From Leifsonia shinshuensis (GTDB lineage Bacteria > Actinomycetota > Actinomycetes > Actinomycetales > Microbacteriaceae): a stretch of 64,000 nucleotides of DNA. Below, one piece after another: positions 22,314 through 31,290 of the stretch (within the stretch, counting starts at the first letter, position 1; each line of letters begins with the position of its first letter). Made by a program: the position numbers and the translations under genes. Location: NCBI RefSeq assembly GCF_014217625.1, contig NZ_CP043641.1, forward strand, positions 2,170,001 through 2,234,000. Reading direction: 5' to 3'. The notes under the pieces are model-generated. The model was given only the letters and a program-made list of their open reading frames with translations. It ran no database searches and was not told the DNA's origin.

Positions 22314-25001
22314 ATGAGACTTCACATGAACCGCTCCGTCGCCGCGCTCGCGGCGGTCGCCACCGCCGGCGCCGCCCTCGCGGTCGCGCTGCCGACCGCG
22401 GCCTCCGCCGCGGACGCGCCCAGCGTGCGGATCACCGAGTGGATGTACAACCCGGCGCTGTCCTCCGGCGAGTACTTCGAGCTGACCAACCTCGGCTCGT
22501 CGCCGGTGAGCCTCGCCAGCTGGTCGTTCGACGACGACAGCCGGACGCCGGGGACGGTGCCGCTCGACAGCCTCGGCACGCTCGCCGTCGGGCAGTCGGC
22601 GATCGTGACCGAATCGGCCGACGCGACCTTCCGCAGCGAGTGGAAGCTGGGCGCGGATGTGAAGATCCTCGCCGGCAACACGACCAACCTCGGCCGCGCG
22701 GACGAGATCAACGTCTTCGACGGCCCGGACGCGGTGGCGAACCTGGTGGACCGGCTCACCTACAACGACCAGGGCGCAGGCACGGTGAAGGGCCCGCGCA
22801 CGCAGGGCGTCTCCGGCATCCCGAAGACGGCGGCCGCGCTCGGCGCGAACGACGCGTCGCAGTGGCAGCTCTCCGCGGCCGGCGACGCAGAGTCCTCCTG
22901 GGCGTCGACCGCCGGCGACATCGGCTCGCCGGGGATGAGCCGCTTCGCGCCGGCCGGCTCCACGCCGGACTGGGCGAAGGTCCGCATCAACGAGGTCTCC
23001 TCCGACAACACCGCCACCCCGGTCGGCGACGCCGTCGAGTTCTACAACAGCGGCTCGACCGACGTCAGCGTGGCGGGCTGGCTGCAGATCGACAGCGGCG
23101 CGGCCACCGCGGCGACGGCCTTCGCGCCCAAGCTCGCGGACGGCACGGCGACCACGGTCGTCCCGGCGCACGGCTATGTGTACTTCTCCTCCACGAAGGG
23201 GCTCGGCAGCGGCGGGGACGGCGTGAAGCTCTACCTCCCGGACGGCCCCAACGGCACGGCGGGCACCCTGGTGGACTCGGTGGAGTACACCGCGGGCGAG
23301 GCGGGCACCGACGAGGGCAACGACTTCGGCGCCGGCGCGTTCGCACGCTGCCCGGACGGCAGCGGCGCGTTCGTCTCGGTGAAGGACAAGAGCTTCGGCG
23401 CCTCCAACGCCGACGCGTGCAAGACCGTGCTGACCAACCCGGCGGACGGCGGCACCGGCGGCGGCCCGACCCTGAACTGCCAGCCGGAGGCCCCGTCCGG
23501 CACCGGCGCCCTCCCGGCCGGAGCGCTCACCCCTGCCGCGTGGCCCGGCAGCGCCGACGTGGCCGTCTCGGACAAGCAGTGCGCGTGGACGACCTCCACC
23601 GGTCCGGAGGGACGCGACGTCAGCGGCCTGGTCTTCGACCCGAGCAACGCGAACGTGCTCTACAGCGTCAAGAACAAGAGCTGGGTCTTCCGCATGGTGA
23701 AGCAGGACGGCCTCTGGGTCTCCGACACCGCGAACGGCTGGGCGAACGGCAAGGAGATCTTCTTCCCCGGCAGCACCGACGTCGCGACCAACCAGCCCGA
23801 CTCCGAGGGCCTGACCGTCGGACCGGACGGCGCGCTCTACGTCACCACCGAGCGCAACAACGCGGCCAACACCATCCCGCTCAACTCGATCCTGCGCTTC
23901 GACCCGACCCAGTCGGGCACGCAGCTCGTCGCGACCGACCAGTGGGACCTGACCGCCGAGTTCCCCGAGCTGCACGCCGGCAACAAGACGGAGGCCAACC
24001 TCGGCTTCGAGGGCGTGACCTTCGTGCCGGACGCGTATCTGACCGGCAACGGCTTCGTCGACCAGTCGACCGGCAAGGCCTACCGTCCGATCGACTACCC
24101 GCAGCACGGCACCGGCCTGTACTTCGCGGCGCTCGAGAACGACGGCAAGCTCTACGCCTACGCTCTGAACGCCGACCACAGCTTCCACCGGGTGGCCGTC
24201 GTCGACACCGGCATGGGCCATGTCATGGACGTCGCGTTCGACGCGGACACGCAGCGGATCTGGGCGCTCTGCGACAACACCTGCGGCGTGACCTCCACCC
24301 TGCTGAAGGTCGGCTCGACGGGCGCGATCGTCCCGGATGTCGCCTACAGCAAGCCGGCCGCCCTCCCGGTGAACAACCTCGAGGGCTTCGCACTGGCGCC
24401 GAACTCGACGTGCGTCGACGGCACGAAGGAGGCCGTCTGGTCGGATGACGGCGTCTACGGCGCCGGCCCGGGCAGCGCCACCGAAGGCCACGCGCTCTAC
24501 AGCGGCCGGGTGAACTGCGACCTCCACCTCGGCGGCCAGGGCGTGCCGAAGCCGGACGCCTGGAGCAAGACGAAGGTCTATTTCAACGGCGACAAGGTCA
24601 GCTACAACGGCTCGGTGTTCCAGGCGCTCTGGTACACCTCGGGCGAGACGCCGGGCTCCGCGAAGAACGGCGCCTGGTCGGAGCTCGCGATCGCCGCGGA
24701 CGGATCCACACTCTGGACGGCGACCCGCCCGTTCACCACCGGTGACGTCGTCGTCTACCAGGGCCGCACGTTCAAGGCCCTCTGGTACACCCGCGGCACG
24801 ACTCCAGGCGGCGTCGGCGGCCCGTGGAGCGAGATCGTCGCCCCCGCGCAGCCGGGCGGCATCCCGGCCTGGAGCGCGGCGACGGTGTACTACGGCGGGG
24901 AGAAGGTGACGTACCAGGGGCAGGTGTTCCAGGCCAAGTGGTACACGGCCGGCGAGGCGCCGGGGGCGGGGAAGAAGAGCGCCTGGGCGCTGGTGGGCTG
25001 A
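22314..25001 (+). CDS. Secreted multidomain protein: two lamin-tail domains, beta-propeller, three carbohydrate-binding modules
   Basis: An 895-residue exported protein. Signal peptide residues 1-33 (cleavage near ASAA). Lamin-tail domain 1 is at about 36-150 (VRITEWMYNPALSSGEYFEL) and lamin-tail domain 2 at about 222-360 (VRINEVSSDNTATPVGDAVE). An esterase/phytase-like beta-propeller spans about 385-735 (DVSGLVFDPSNANVLYSVKN, SEGLTVGPDGALYVTTE). Three CBM5/12-type modules at about 745-790, 798-842 and 849-895 each carry the Y.G..V.Y.G..F.A.WYT.G..PG pattern. Such modules bind chitin or cellulose; the propeller may hydrolyse a phosphoester or lactone. TACGTT 8 bases before the ATG and no ribosome-binding site suggest a near-leaderless mRNA. 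A strong terminator follows. Confidence 0.88.
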   Translation: MRLHMNRSVAALAAVATAGAALAVALPTAASAADAPSVRITEWMYNPALSSGEYFELTNLGSSPVSLASWSFDDDSRTPGTVPLDSLGTLAVGQSAIVTESADATFRSEWKLGADVKILAGNTTNLGRADEINVFDGPDAVANLVDRLTYNDQGAGTVKGPRTQGVSGIPKTAAALGANDASQWQLSAAGDAESSWASTAGDIGSPGMSRFAPAGSTPDWAKVRINEVSSDNTATPVGDAVEFYNSGSTDVSVAGWLQIDSGAATAATAFAPKLADGTATTVVPAHGYVYFSSTKGLGSGGDGVKLYLPDGPNGTAGTLVDSVEYTAGEAGTDEGNDFGAGAFARCPDGSGAFVSVKDKSFGASNADACKTVLTNPADGGTGGGPTLNCQPEAPSGTGALPAGALTPAAWPGSADVAVSDKQCAWTTSTGPEGRDVSGLVFDPSNANVLYSVKNKSWVFRMVKQDGLWVSDTANGWANGKEIFFPGSTDVATNQPDSEGLTVGPDGALYVTTERNNAANTIPLNSILRFDPTQSGTQLVATDQWDLTAEFPELHAGNKTEANLGFEGVTFVPDAYLTGNGFVDQSTGKAYRPIDYPQHGTGLYFAALENDGKLYAYALNADHSFHRVAVVDTGMGHVMDVAFDADTQRIWALCDNTCGVTSTLLKVGSTGAIVPDVAYSKPAALPVNNLEGFALAPNSTCVDGTKEAVWSDDGVYGAGPGSATEGHALYSGRVNCDLHLGGQGVPKPDAWSKTKVYFNGDKVSYNGSVFQALWYTSGETPGSAKNGAWSELAIAADGSTLWTATRPFTTGDVVVYQGRTFKALWYTRGTTPGGVGGPWSEIVAPAQPGGIPAWSAATVYYGGEKVTYQGQVFQAKWYTAGEAPGAGKKSAWALVG

Positions 25002-25017
25002 TCGACCGCCAACCACG

Positions 25018-25055
25018 GAGAGGCCCCGGAGTCCAGGCGGACTCCGGGGCCTCTC
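25018..25055. terminator. Bidirectional 17-bp hairpin terminator
   Basis: Perfect inverted repeat: 25018-25034 pairs with 25039-25055 (arms beginning GAGAGGCCCCGG), with a 4-base AGGC loop followed by GTTCGTT. It separates the convergent secreted-protein gene and the isomerase end of the catabolic operon, so it should end both transcripts. Confidence 0.9.
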
Positions 25056-25067
25056 GTTCGTTCCCGC

Positions 25068-26051
25068 TCAGTACGACCCGAACAGCGCCTTCTGCGCGAT
25101 GGCGAGCGCCGCGATGGCGTCGTGCTTGTCCTGCGCCGCGCGGAGCGCGTCCCAGTCGAGCACGTCGAGGGCGCGGTCGGCGGCCTTGAGGAAGTCGATC
25201 GCGTGGTCGGCCGCGGCGATGCTGTCCTCACGGAACGGGAACTGGTCGAGCTGCCAGACGCCCTCCCAGCCGTTCTTGCGCAGCGTGACGAAGAACTCGA
25301 ACAGCTCGATCGGGTGGATGGTGCCGGCGACCATGTCGTCGTCCCAGCTCCGCAGGTTGTCGTTGACGTCCATCCCGAACAGCCGGCCGTGGTCGATGGC
25401 GAGCTGGGCGGAGTCGGCCGGGTTCTCCCCGCCGAACAGGGCGTGGCCGAAGTCGAGCAGGATGCCGACGTTCGGCAGGCCGATCTTCTCGATGCCGAGC
25501 AGGGTGCGCGCGACCGAGTCGTAGGACATGTGCACACGCGGCTCGCGCGGCTTGTACTCGATGACGAACTTCACGTCCGGGTTCTCCGCCGCCAGCTGCC
25601 CGACGCCGTCGATCGAGTTCTTCCAGAGGGTGCCGTAGTCGACCTGGAACGGGTAGTCCCAGCCGTCCTGCCCCGGCCACAGCTTCACGTAGTCGGCGCC
25701 GAAGAACCGCACGACGTCGGCGGCCTGGGTGATCAGCTCGTGCGCGGCGCGGCGCACGCCGGGGTCGGGGTTGGTGAAGGCGCCCTTGGCGAACTCGCGC
25801 GTGTAGATCTCCGGCGTGATGCCGATGACGCCGAGGCTGTTGCGGTCCAGCGCCTCCTGCACCTGCTCGTTGCTGAAGTCGCCGCCGAAGAACGGCCAGT
25901 TCAGGTCCACCACCGACAGATCGCGCACCTTCCCGGCCAGGTCGATCGCGTCGATGATCGTGCGGGGGTCGCCGTAGCCGTCGGTGGCGTAGCGATCGAC
26001 ATAGGTGGCGAAGTGCCAGATCCCCGCGCCGAACTTCTGGTTACCGGACAT
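25068..26051 (-). CDS. TIM-barrel sugar isomerase (xylose-isomerase-like)
   Basis: A 327-residue AP-endonuclease-2/xylose-isomerase-like TIM barrel. Metal-site candidates are Glu in [13 protein letters not shown], Asp and His in [15 protein letters not shown], Asp in GMDVNDN and Asp in [12 protein letters not shown]. The ATG at 26051 has AAAGGAG 8 bases upstream and lies inside the kinase 3' end (11-base overlap). Last gene of an operon with a sugar ABC importer, a split transketolase and an FGGY kinase. That context fits an aldose-ketose isomerase such as D-apiose to D-apulose. L-rhamnose-, L-erythrulose- or tagatose-type isomerases of the same fold are alternatives. Confidence 0.85.
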   Translation of the reverse strand: MSGNQKFGAGIWHFATYVDRYATDGYGDPRTIIDAIDLAGKVRDLSVVDLNWPFFGGDFSNEQVQEALDRNSLGVIGITPEIYTREFAKGAFTNPDPGVRRAAHELITQAADVVRFFGADYVKLWPGQDGWDYPFQVDYGTLWKNSIDGVGQLAAENPDVKFVIEYKPREPRVHMSYDSVARTLLGIEKIGLPNVGILLDFGHALFGGENPADSAQLAIDHGRLFGMDVNDNLRSWDDDMVAGTIHPIELFEFFVTLRKNGWEGVWQLDQFPFREDSIAAADHAIDFLKAADRALDVLDWDALRAAQDKHDAIAALAIAQKALFGSY

Positions 26052-27567
26052 TCGTGTGCTCCTTTGCATGGGTGGATGCGAGTGCGTGGCTGGAAGCAAG
26101 TGAGTAGTTGGACGAGGAGGTCTCGGCGAGCGCCGACGCGACGGCGCGGTGCCAGCGGGCTCGGCGCTCGGCGGCGGTCGCCGCATCCAGCCGGGGAGAG
26201 AACGTATCGCCGTCTGCGGGCTCGACGCGATCGATGCCGAGCGTCTCGGCGGCGAGGAGGGCGACGCCGTAGGCCGACAGCTCCGGAACGTTCGACCGGC
26301 GGACGCTCCGCTGGCTCAGGTCGGCCTGCTCCTGCACCAGCCAGTCGTTGGCGCTCGGGCCGCCGTCCACCAGAACCTCGGCGACCGGCGCACCGGCCTG
26401 CTCGATGGTGGCCAGGACATCCTCGACCTGCAGCACCACGGAGTCGGTCGCGGCGCGGGCGAGCTCAGCTCGCGTGGTGCCGAGGGTGAAACCGCGGATC
26501 ACCGCCTCGGCGTCCTCCTTCCACCACGGCGCGGCGAGGCCGGCGAAGGCCGGCACCAGGTCGACGCCGTGCAGCGGTCCGACCGTCTCGGCCAGTGCGG
26601 TGAGCTCGCCGACCTCCACACCGAGGATGCCGGCCAGCCAGACCAGGGTGGCCCCGGTCGAGAGGATGTTGCCCTCGAAGGCGTGCACGGTCCGCCCGGA
26701 GAGACGCCAGGCGATCGTCGTCGCGAGGCCGGATGGCGCGTCCGCGCCGGAGGGCGCGAGCCCCATGATCGAGGAGCCGGTGCCGTAGGTGGCCTTCACC
26801 GAGCCTGGTGCGCGCACACCGTGGCCGTACAGGGCGGCGTGCGAGTCCGCCAGCACGGCCGCCACGGGAAGCGCGGCGGCGAGGCCGAAAGCGCCGCGCA
26901 CCCCGATCGGATCGTCGGAGTCCACGACCTCGGGCAGCACGGCCTCCGGGATGCCGAAGAGCGTGAGCAGGTCCGGGTCCCAGGCGGTCGTCGCCACGTT
27001 CAGGAGCTGGGTGCGGCTCGCGTTCCCCGCCTCGATGCGGTGGGCTCCCGTGAGGTGGAACAGCAGCCACGAGTCGACGGTGCCGACCGCGAGCTCACCG
27101 GCCTTCGACCGGCGGCGGTCGGGGTCGACCTCGTCGAGCAGCCACTGCAGTTTGAGGGCCGAGAACATCGGGTCGAGCGGGAGGCCGGTGCGCCGGCGGA
27201 CGTCGTCGGCGGTCCCTTCCGCGATCAGCTCGCGGGCGCGGTCGGTGGTCCTGCGGTCCTGCCAGCCGAGCATCGGACCGAGCGACCGTCCGGTCGCACG
27301 GTCCCACACCAGGGCGGACTCCCGCTGGGTGGACAGTCCGAGGCCGGCGGTCGCGTCGCCGTACTCGCCGCCGAGGTCGCGGAGCAGGCCGGTGACCGAG
27401 TCGAGGATCTCCCGCGCGTCCTGCTCGACCCAGCCCGGACGGGGATGGGACTGGCTGACCGCGACCGACCGCACGGCGACGATCCGGCCGCGGTCGTCCA
27501 CGACGACGCCTTTCGTGGAGCTGGTCCCCTGATCGACGGCGATCGTGAGGGAGCGCTTCTCAGGCAC
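26041..27567 (-). CDS. FGGY-family carbohydrate kinase
   Basis: A 508-residue sugar kinase. The N-terminal ATPase-fold motif [16 protein letters not shown] is at residues 10-25. Other elements are [24 protein letters not shown] and [11 protein letters not shown]; the FGGY signature 2 region [19 protein letters not shown] lies near residue 400. The GTG at 27567 overlaps the stop of the transketolase gene, implying translational coupling; an ATG 17 codons earlier is possible. In this operon the expected substrate is the ketose produced by the downstream isomerase, with the product cleaved by the split transketolase. D-apulose or D-xylulose are the leading candidates (inference). Confidence 0.9.
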   Translation of the reverse strand: MPEKRSLTIAVDQGTSSTKGVVVDDRGRIVAVRSVAVSQSHPRPGWVEQDAREILDSVTGLLRDLGGEYGDATAGLGLSTQRESALVWDRATGRSLGPMLGWQDRRTTDRARELIAEGTADDVRRRTGLPLDPMFSALKLQWLLDEVDPDRRRSKAGELAVGTVDSWLLFHLTGAHRIEAGNASRTQLLNVATTAWDPDLLTLFGIPEAVLPEVVDSDDPIGVRGAFGLAAALPVAAVLADSHAALYGHGVRAPGSVKATYGTGSSIMGLAPSGADAPSGLATTIAWRLSGRTVHAFEGNILSTGATLVWLAGILGVEVGELTALAETVGPLHGVDLVPAFAGLAAPWWKEDAEAVIRGFTLGTTRAELARAATDSVVLQVEDVLATIEQAGAPVAEVLVDGGPSANDWLVQEQADLSQRSVRRSNVPELSAYGVALLAAETLGIDRVEPADGDTFSPRLDAATAAERRARWHRAVASALAETSSSNYSLASSHALASTHAKEHTNVR

Positions 27568-28531
27568 GGCTGAGGGCGTTGCGGGCGGCGTCGGCGATCG
27601 ACCCTTCATCCAGCCCAAAGTAGCCGAGCAGGAACGATGTCGAACCAGTGGGTGCGAACTCGTGCAGACCGAGCACCTCGACGGGCACGCGGGCGTCGCG
27701 CTCGAGCCCGGCGACGACCGCGGTCACCGCCGCGCCGAGCCCGCCCGACACATTGGCCTCCTCGGCCGTGACGATCGCGCCCGTCTCCCGGGCGGCGCGC
27801 CGGATGGACTCGGCGTCGAACGGCGCGAGGTAGGCCGCGTTGAGCACGCGGGCGCTCACACCGTCTGCGGCCAGGAGGTCGGCGGCCCACAGCGCCCGGG
27901 AGACCGTGGTCCCCGTCCCGACGAGGGTCACGTCCGCGCCCTCCCGCACCGTCTGGATCCGGCCGCGATCGAGCGTCGAGCCCGCCTCGCTCACCTCGGG
28001 GACCTTGAACCGGCCGACCCGGATGAACGTGGGCCGCGGCTCGGCGACCGCGTTCCGGACGGCCTGCCGGGTCTGCCGCTCGTCGGCCGGCACCACGATG
28101 TCGAGCCCGGGCAGCGCGCGCAGCCACGACAGGTCCTCCACCGAGTGGTGCGTCGGGCCGAGCTCGCCGTAGGCCATCCCCGGGCTCATCCCGCAGAGGA
28201 TGACCGGGAGCTGGCTGTAGGCGACGTCCGCCTTGATCTGCTCCAGCGAGCGGCCGGTGAGGAAGGGGGAGGCGCCGCAGACGAACGGGACCATGCCCGC
28301 GTTCGCGAGTCCGGCGCCGACGCCCACGAGGTCCTGCTCGGCGATGCCCACGTTGATGAGCCGGTCGGGGAACCGGTTGCGGAACTCGACCAGGTTGCTC
28401 GAGCCGACCGAGTCGTTGCAGACTGCGACGACCCGTTCGTCGGCCTCGGCCAGCCGGATCAGCTCGTCCGCGAACGCGACGCGGTTGTCGAAGGTCTCGG
28501 TCGTGGACGGGGAGACGGTCTCGATGCTCAT
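27560..28531 (-). CDS. Transketolase C-terminal subunit (split transketolase)
   Basis: A 323-residue protein covering the pyrimidine-binding and C-terminal transketolase domains. The catalytic Glu65 is in LINVGIAEQDLVGVGAGLA; further motifs are GPTHHSVEDL and a terminal Rossmann-like domain (ADVTLVGTGTTVSRALWAAD). It overlaps the N-terminal-half gene by 4 bases (ATGA), so equal synthesis of both halves is expected. Split transketolases in sugar operons are usually dedicated to one phosphorylated ketose; those of D-apiose pathways act on apulose 4-phosphate. A generic second transketolase remains possible. Confidence 0.92.
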   Translation of the reverse strand: MSIETVSPSTTETFDNRVAFADELIRLAEADERVVAVCNDSVGSSNLVEFRNRFPDRLINVGIAEQDLVGVGAGLANAGMVPFVCGASPFLTGRSLEQIKADVAYSQLPVILCGMSPGMAYGELGPTHHSVEDLSWLRALPGLDIVVPADERQTRQAVRNAVAEPRPTFIRVGRFKVPEVSEAGSTLDRGRIQTVREGADVTLVGTGTTVSRALWAADLLAADGVSARVLNAAYLAPFDAESIRRAARETGAIVTAEEANVSGGLGAAVTAVVAGLERDARVPVEVLGLHEFAPTGSTSFLLGYFGLDEGSIADAARNALSRA

Positions 28532-29406
28532 GCCAGTTCCTTCAGTGCGATGTCGACCTGCTCCGCCGACGGCACCTTGTGGTGCCACTCGACGCGGTCT
28601 TCGATGAACGAGACGCCCTTGCCCTTGATCGTGTTGGCGATCACGGCGACCGGGCGCCCGGTGGTGGAGGGCGCGAACGCCGCGAGCAGTTGCTCGTAGT
28701 CGTGGCCGTCGATGATCCGGACCTCCCAGCCGAAGCTCGCGAGCTTGTCGTCCAGGGGGTCGAGGCGGTTGGTCTCCTCGGTGCGCGCGCCCTGCTGGAG
28801 CCGGTTGCGGTCGACCACGATCGTCAGGTTGTCGAGCCGGTGGTGGGCGCCCGCCATGAGGGCCTCCCAGTTGGAGCCCTCCTGCATCTCGCCGTCGCCG
28901 AGCACCACGTACGTGCGTGCGTCGCGGCCGGCGAGCTTCGCGGCGATCGCGGTGCCGACCCCGACCGGGAGGCCGTGGCCGAGCGGGCCCGTGTTGGTCT
29001 CCACGCCGGGGATCTTGTTGCGATTCGGGTGGCCGTTGAGCGCCGACAGCGGCTCCATGAAGGTGCCGAGCTCGCTCGTCGGGAAGAACCCGCTCGCCGC
29101 CAGGGTCGAGTACAGCGCCGCCGCACAGTGCCCCTTGCTGAGGATGAAGCGGTCGCGCTCCGGCCAGTCGGGCCGCGCCGGGTCGACCCGCAGCACGGCG
29201 AAGAACAGCGTCGTGAGGATGTCGGTGACCGAGAAGTCCCCGCCGATGTGGCCCTGCTTCGCCTTCGCGATCATGGCGAGGATCGAGCGGCGGGTCCACA
29301 GCGCCTGCGCCGCGAGCAGCGCGTCGCGTTCCTCCGGCGACGACGTCTCGACGCGCGACCGGGTGCGCCGCCACTCGTCGATCTGAGCCAGGTCGGCCTG
29401 CAGCAT
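28528..29406 (-). CDS. Transketolase N-terminal subunit (split transketolase)
   Basis: A 292-residue thiamine-diphosphate-binding half of transketolase. Seen: QGHIGGDFSV (51-60), ILSKGHCAAALY (88-99), GPLGHGLPVGVG (140-151), and the TPP/metal motif GDGEMQEGSNWEA starting at 170 and ending with N201 in VVDRN. The ATG at 29406 follows AAGGAAC. It starts 32 bases after the ABC permease gene and overlaps the C-terminal-half gene. Together they form a hetero-oligomeric transketolase whose partner genes (kinase, isomerase, importer) define a sugar-catabolic operon. Confidence 0.93.
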   Translation of the reverse strand: MLQADLAQIDEWRRTRSRVETSSPEERDALLAAQALWTRRSILAMIAKAKQGHIGGDFSVTDILTTLFFAVLRVDPARPDWPERDRFILSKGHCAAALYSTLAASGFFPTSELGTFMEPLSALNGHPNRNKIPGVETNTGPLGHGLPVGVGTAIAAKLAGRDARTYVVLGDGEMQEGSNWEALMAGAHHRLDNLTIVVDRNRLQQGARTEETNRLDPLDDKLASFGWEVRIIDGHDYEQLLAAFAPSTTGRPVAVIANTIKGKGVSFIEDRVEWHHKVPSAEQVDIALKELA

Positions 29407-29438
29407 GATGTGTCCGTTCCTTGTCGGGTGGTGGAGGT

Positions 29439-30356
29439 TCAGCCCTTGACCGCGCCCGCGAGTGCGCCGCGGACGAAGTAGCGCTGGAACATGAGGTAGA
29501 CGATCAGCACGGGCAGGATCGACATGATGATGTAGGCGTTGAGCTGCCCGTAGTTCGACCCGTACTGGGTCTGGAAGTTCGTGATGCCGAGCGGGATCGT
29601 GAACTGGTCCTGGGTCTGCAGCAGCGTCAGCGCCATCGGGTACTCGTTCCAGGTGGCGACGAAGTCGAGGATGAACAGCGCGGCGAGCGCAGGCTTCGCC
29701 AACGGAAGGATGACCTGCCAGAACAGCCGCCAGTTGCTCGCACCGTCGATCCGCGCCGCCTCGTCCAGCTCCTCGGGGATGGCCTTGAAGAAGCCGTAGA
29801 GGATGAAGATCTGGTACGGGATGCCGAACGCGAGGTACGGCAGGATCAGCCCGACCTTGGTGTTCAGCAGGCCGAGGTTCAGCATCGTCGAGAACAGCGG
29901 GCCGAGCGCGACCTGCACCGGGATCAGCGAGCCGAGCGCGATGACGCCGAGCAGCGCCTTCTGCCACTTGAACTTCAGCCGGGACATCGCGAACGCGGCG
30001 AACGCCGAGATGAGGAGGCCGAGCGGCACCTTGATGACCGTGATGATGAGGCTGTTCAGGCCGCTCGTCCAGAGCTGGCCGATGTTGGCGGCGTCGATGT
30101 AGTTCTGCCAGTCCCACACGGTGGGGAGCGACCAGGCCGCGTTGTTGGCGATGTCCGGCGCGGACTTCACCGACGTGACGAACATGAACAGGAACGGGAC
30201 GATCCAGACGATCGCGGAGATCACCAGTCCGATCCAGAGGCCGACGAGGCCCCACTGCGTCCGGCGGCGCCTGCCGCCCTCGCGCGCCGTCGTCGTCTCC
30301 GGCCGGTCGGTCCGGCTCTCGGTGATGGCGGGCACGGCTTCGATCGCGGAGCTCAT
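29439..30356 (-). CDS. Sugar ABC transporter permease (MalG type)
   Basis: A 305-residue inner subunit of a CUT1 sugar importer. A long basic/Ser-rich N-terminal tail of about 30 residues precedes six membrane helices. The ATPase-contact EAA loop reads EELDEAARIDGASNWRLFWQ, followed by PLAKPALAAL. The start overlaps the stop of the MalF-type permease by 4 bases. No ATPase gene exists in the operon, so it must use a shared MsiK/MsmK-like subunit encoded elsewhere. Confidence 0.95.
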   Translation of the reverse strand: MSSAIEAVPAITESRTDRPETTTAREGGRRRRTQWGLVGLWIGLVISAIVWIVPFLFMFVTSVKSAPDIANNAAWSLPTVWDWQNYIDAANIGQLWTSGLNSLIITVIKVPLGLLISAFAAFAMSRLKFKWQKALLGVIALGSLIPVQVALGPLFSTMLNLGLLNTKVGLILPYLAFGIPYQIFILYGFFKAIPEELDEAARIDGASNWRLFWQVILPLAKPALAALFILDFVATWNEYPMALTLLQTQDQFTIPLGITNFQTQYGSNYGQLNAYIIMSILPVLIVYLMFQRYFVRGALAGAVKG

Positions 30357-31288
30357 CGTGCGTCCCTCTCTCGCAGGTTCCAGATCATGTACGGGACGAC
30401 CAGGACCAGGCTGACGACGAACAGCACGGTGGCGATCGCGTTGCCGAGTCCGAAGACGTGGTTGCTGAAGGACTGGGTGTACGACCAGAGCGCCAGCACC
30501 TGGGTGGACTGGGCGGGGCCGCCCTGGGTCATGCCGACGATGAGGTCGAAGACCTTGAGCGAGCTGATCATGGTCAGCACGAACACGATCACGGTCGTGG
30601 GCCGCAGGGCGGGCATCGTGACCGCGCGGAAGGTCTGGAAGCGTCCTGCGCCGTCCACCTTCGCCGCGTCGACCAGTTCCTCCGGCACGTTCTGCAGCCC
30701 GGCGAGGAACAGGATCATGTTGAAGCCGGTGGTCTGCCAGACGAACGCGATGAAGATCGCGTAGAGCGCCAGGTTCGGGTTGCCGAGGTAGTCGCCGGCG
30801 AGGGCGCCGAGGCCGACCGCGTGCAGCACCTCGTTGATGAGTCCGGACTGCGGGTTGTAGAGCCAGAGCCACATCGTCGCGACGGCGATCGAGGCGAGCA
30901 CCGCCGGGATGTAGAAGGCGGAGCGGAGCAGGTTGCGGCCGAACAGCTTGTGGTTGAGGCCGAGGGCCAGGAGCAGCCCCAGCGTGGTCGGCACGATCAG
31001 GGAGAGGACGAGCCAGACGATCGTGTTGCTGAACGCCCGCCAGAACACCGGGTCCTGCGTGAAGATCCGGACGTAGTTCTGGATGCCGACCCAGGTCGGC
31101 GAGGACGTCTGGAACCCGTCCCACTTGAAGAAGCTCATCACGACGGTCGAGACCATCGGATAGATGAGGAACGTCGCGAAGAGCACGACGGCCGGGACGA
31201 CGAACAGGAACGCCCGCCACTGCGCCGAGGCCCTTCCGGGCCGGCGCGCGGGGCGCCGGCCCGTGGACTTGATACCGACAGTGGACAT
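30353..31288 (-). CDS. Sugar ABC transporter permease (MalF type)
   Basis: A 311-residue CUT1 permease with six helices and the EAA loop EELVDAAKVDGAGRFQTFRA followed by MPALRPTT. It begins 2 bases after the binding-protein stop codon. It pairs with the MalG-type subunit to form the membrane channel of a carbohydrate importer. Confidence 0.95.
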   Translation of the reverse strand: MSTVGIKSTGRRPARRPGRASAQWRAFLFVVPAVVLFATFLIYPMVSTVVMSFFKWDGFQTSSPTWVGIQNYVRIFTQDPVFWRAFSNTIVWLVLSLIVPTTLGLLLALGLNHKLFGRNLLRSAFYIPAVLASIAVATMWLWLYNPQSGLINEVLHAVGLGALAGDYLGNPNLALYAIFIAFVWQTTGFNMILFLAGLQNVPEELVDAAKVDGAGRFQTFRAVTMPALRPTTVIVFVLTMISSLKVFDLIVGMTQGGPAQSTQVLALWSYTQSFSNHVFGLGNAIATVLFVVSLVLVVPYMIWNLRERDAR

Positions 31289-31290
31289 GA

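Noticed and set aside
22296..25016. Minus-strand frame of about 900 codons opposite the secreted multidomain protein
   Set aside because: Val/Gly/Arg/Asp-rich shadow without signal peptide or domain; the plus-strand protein has signal peptide, repeats and modules.
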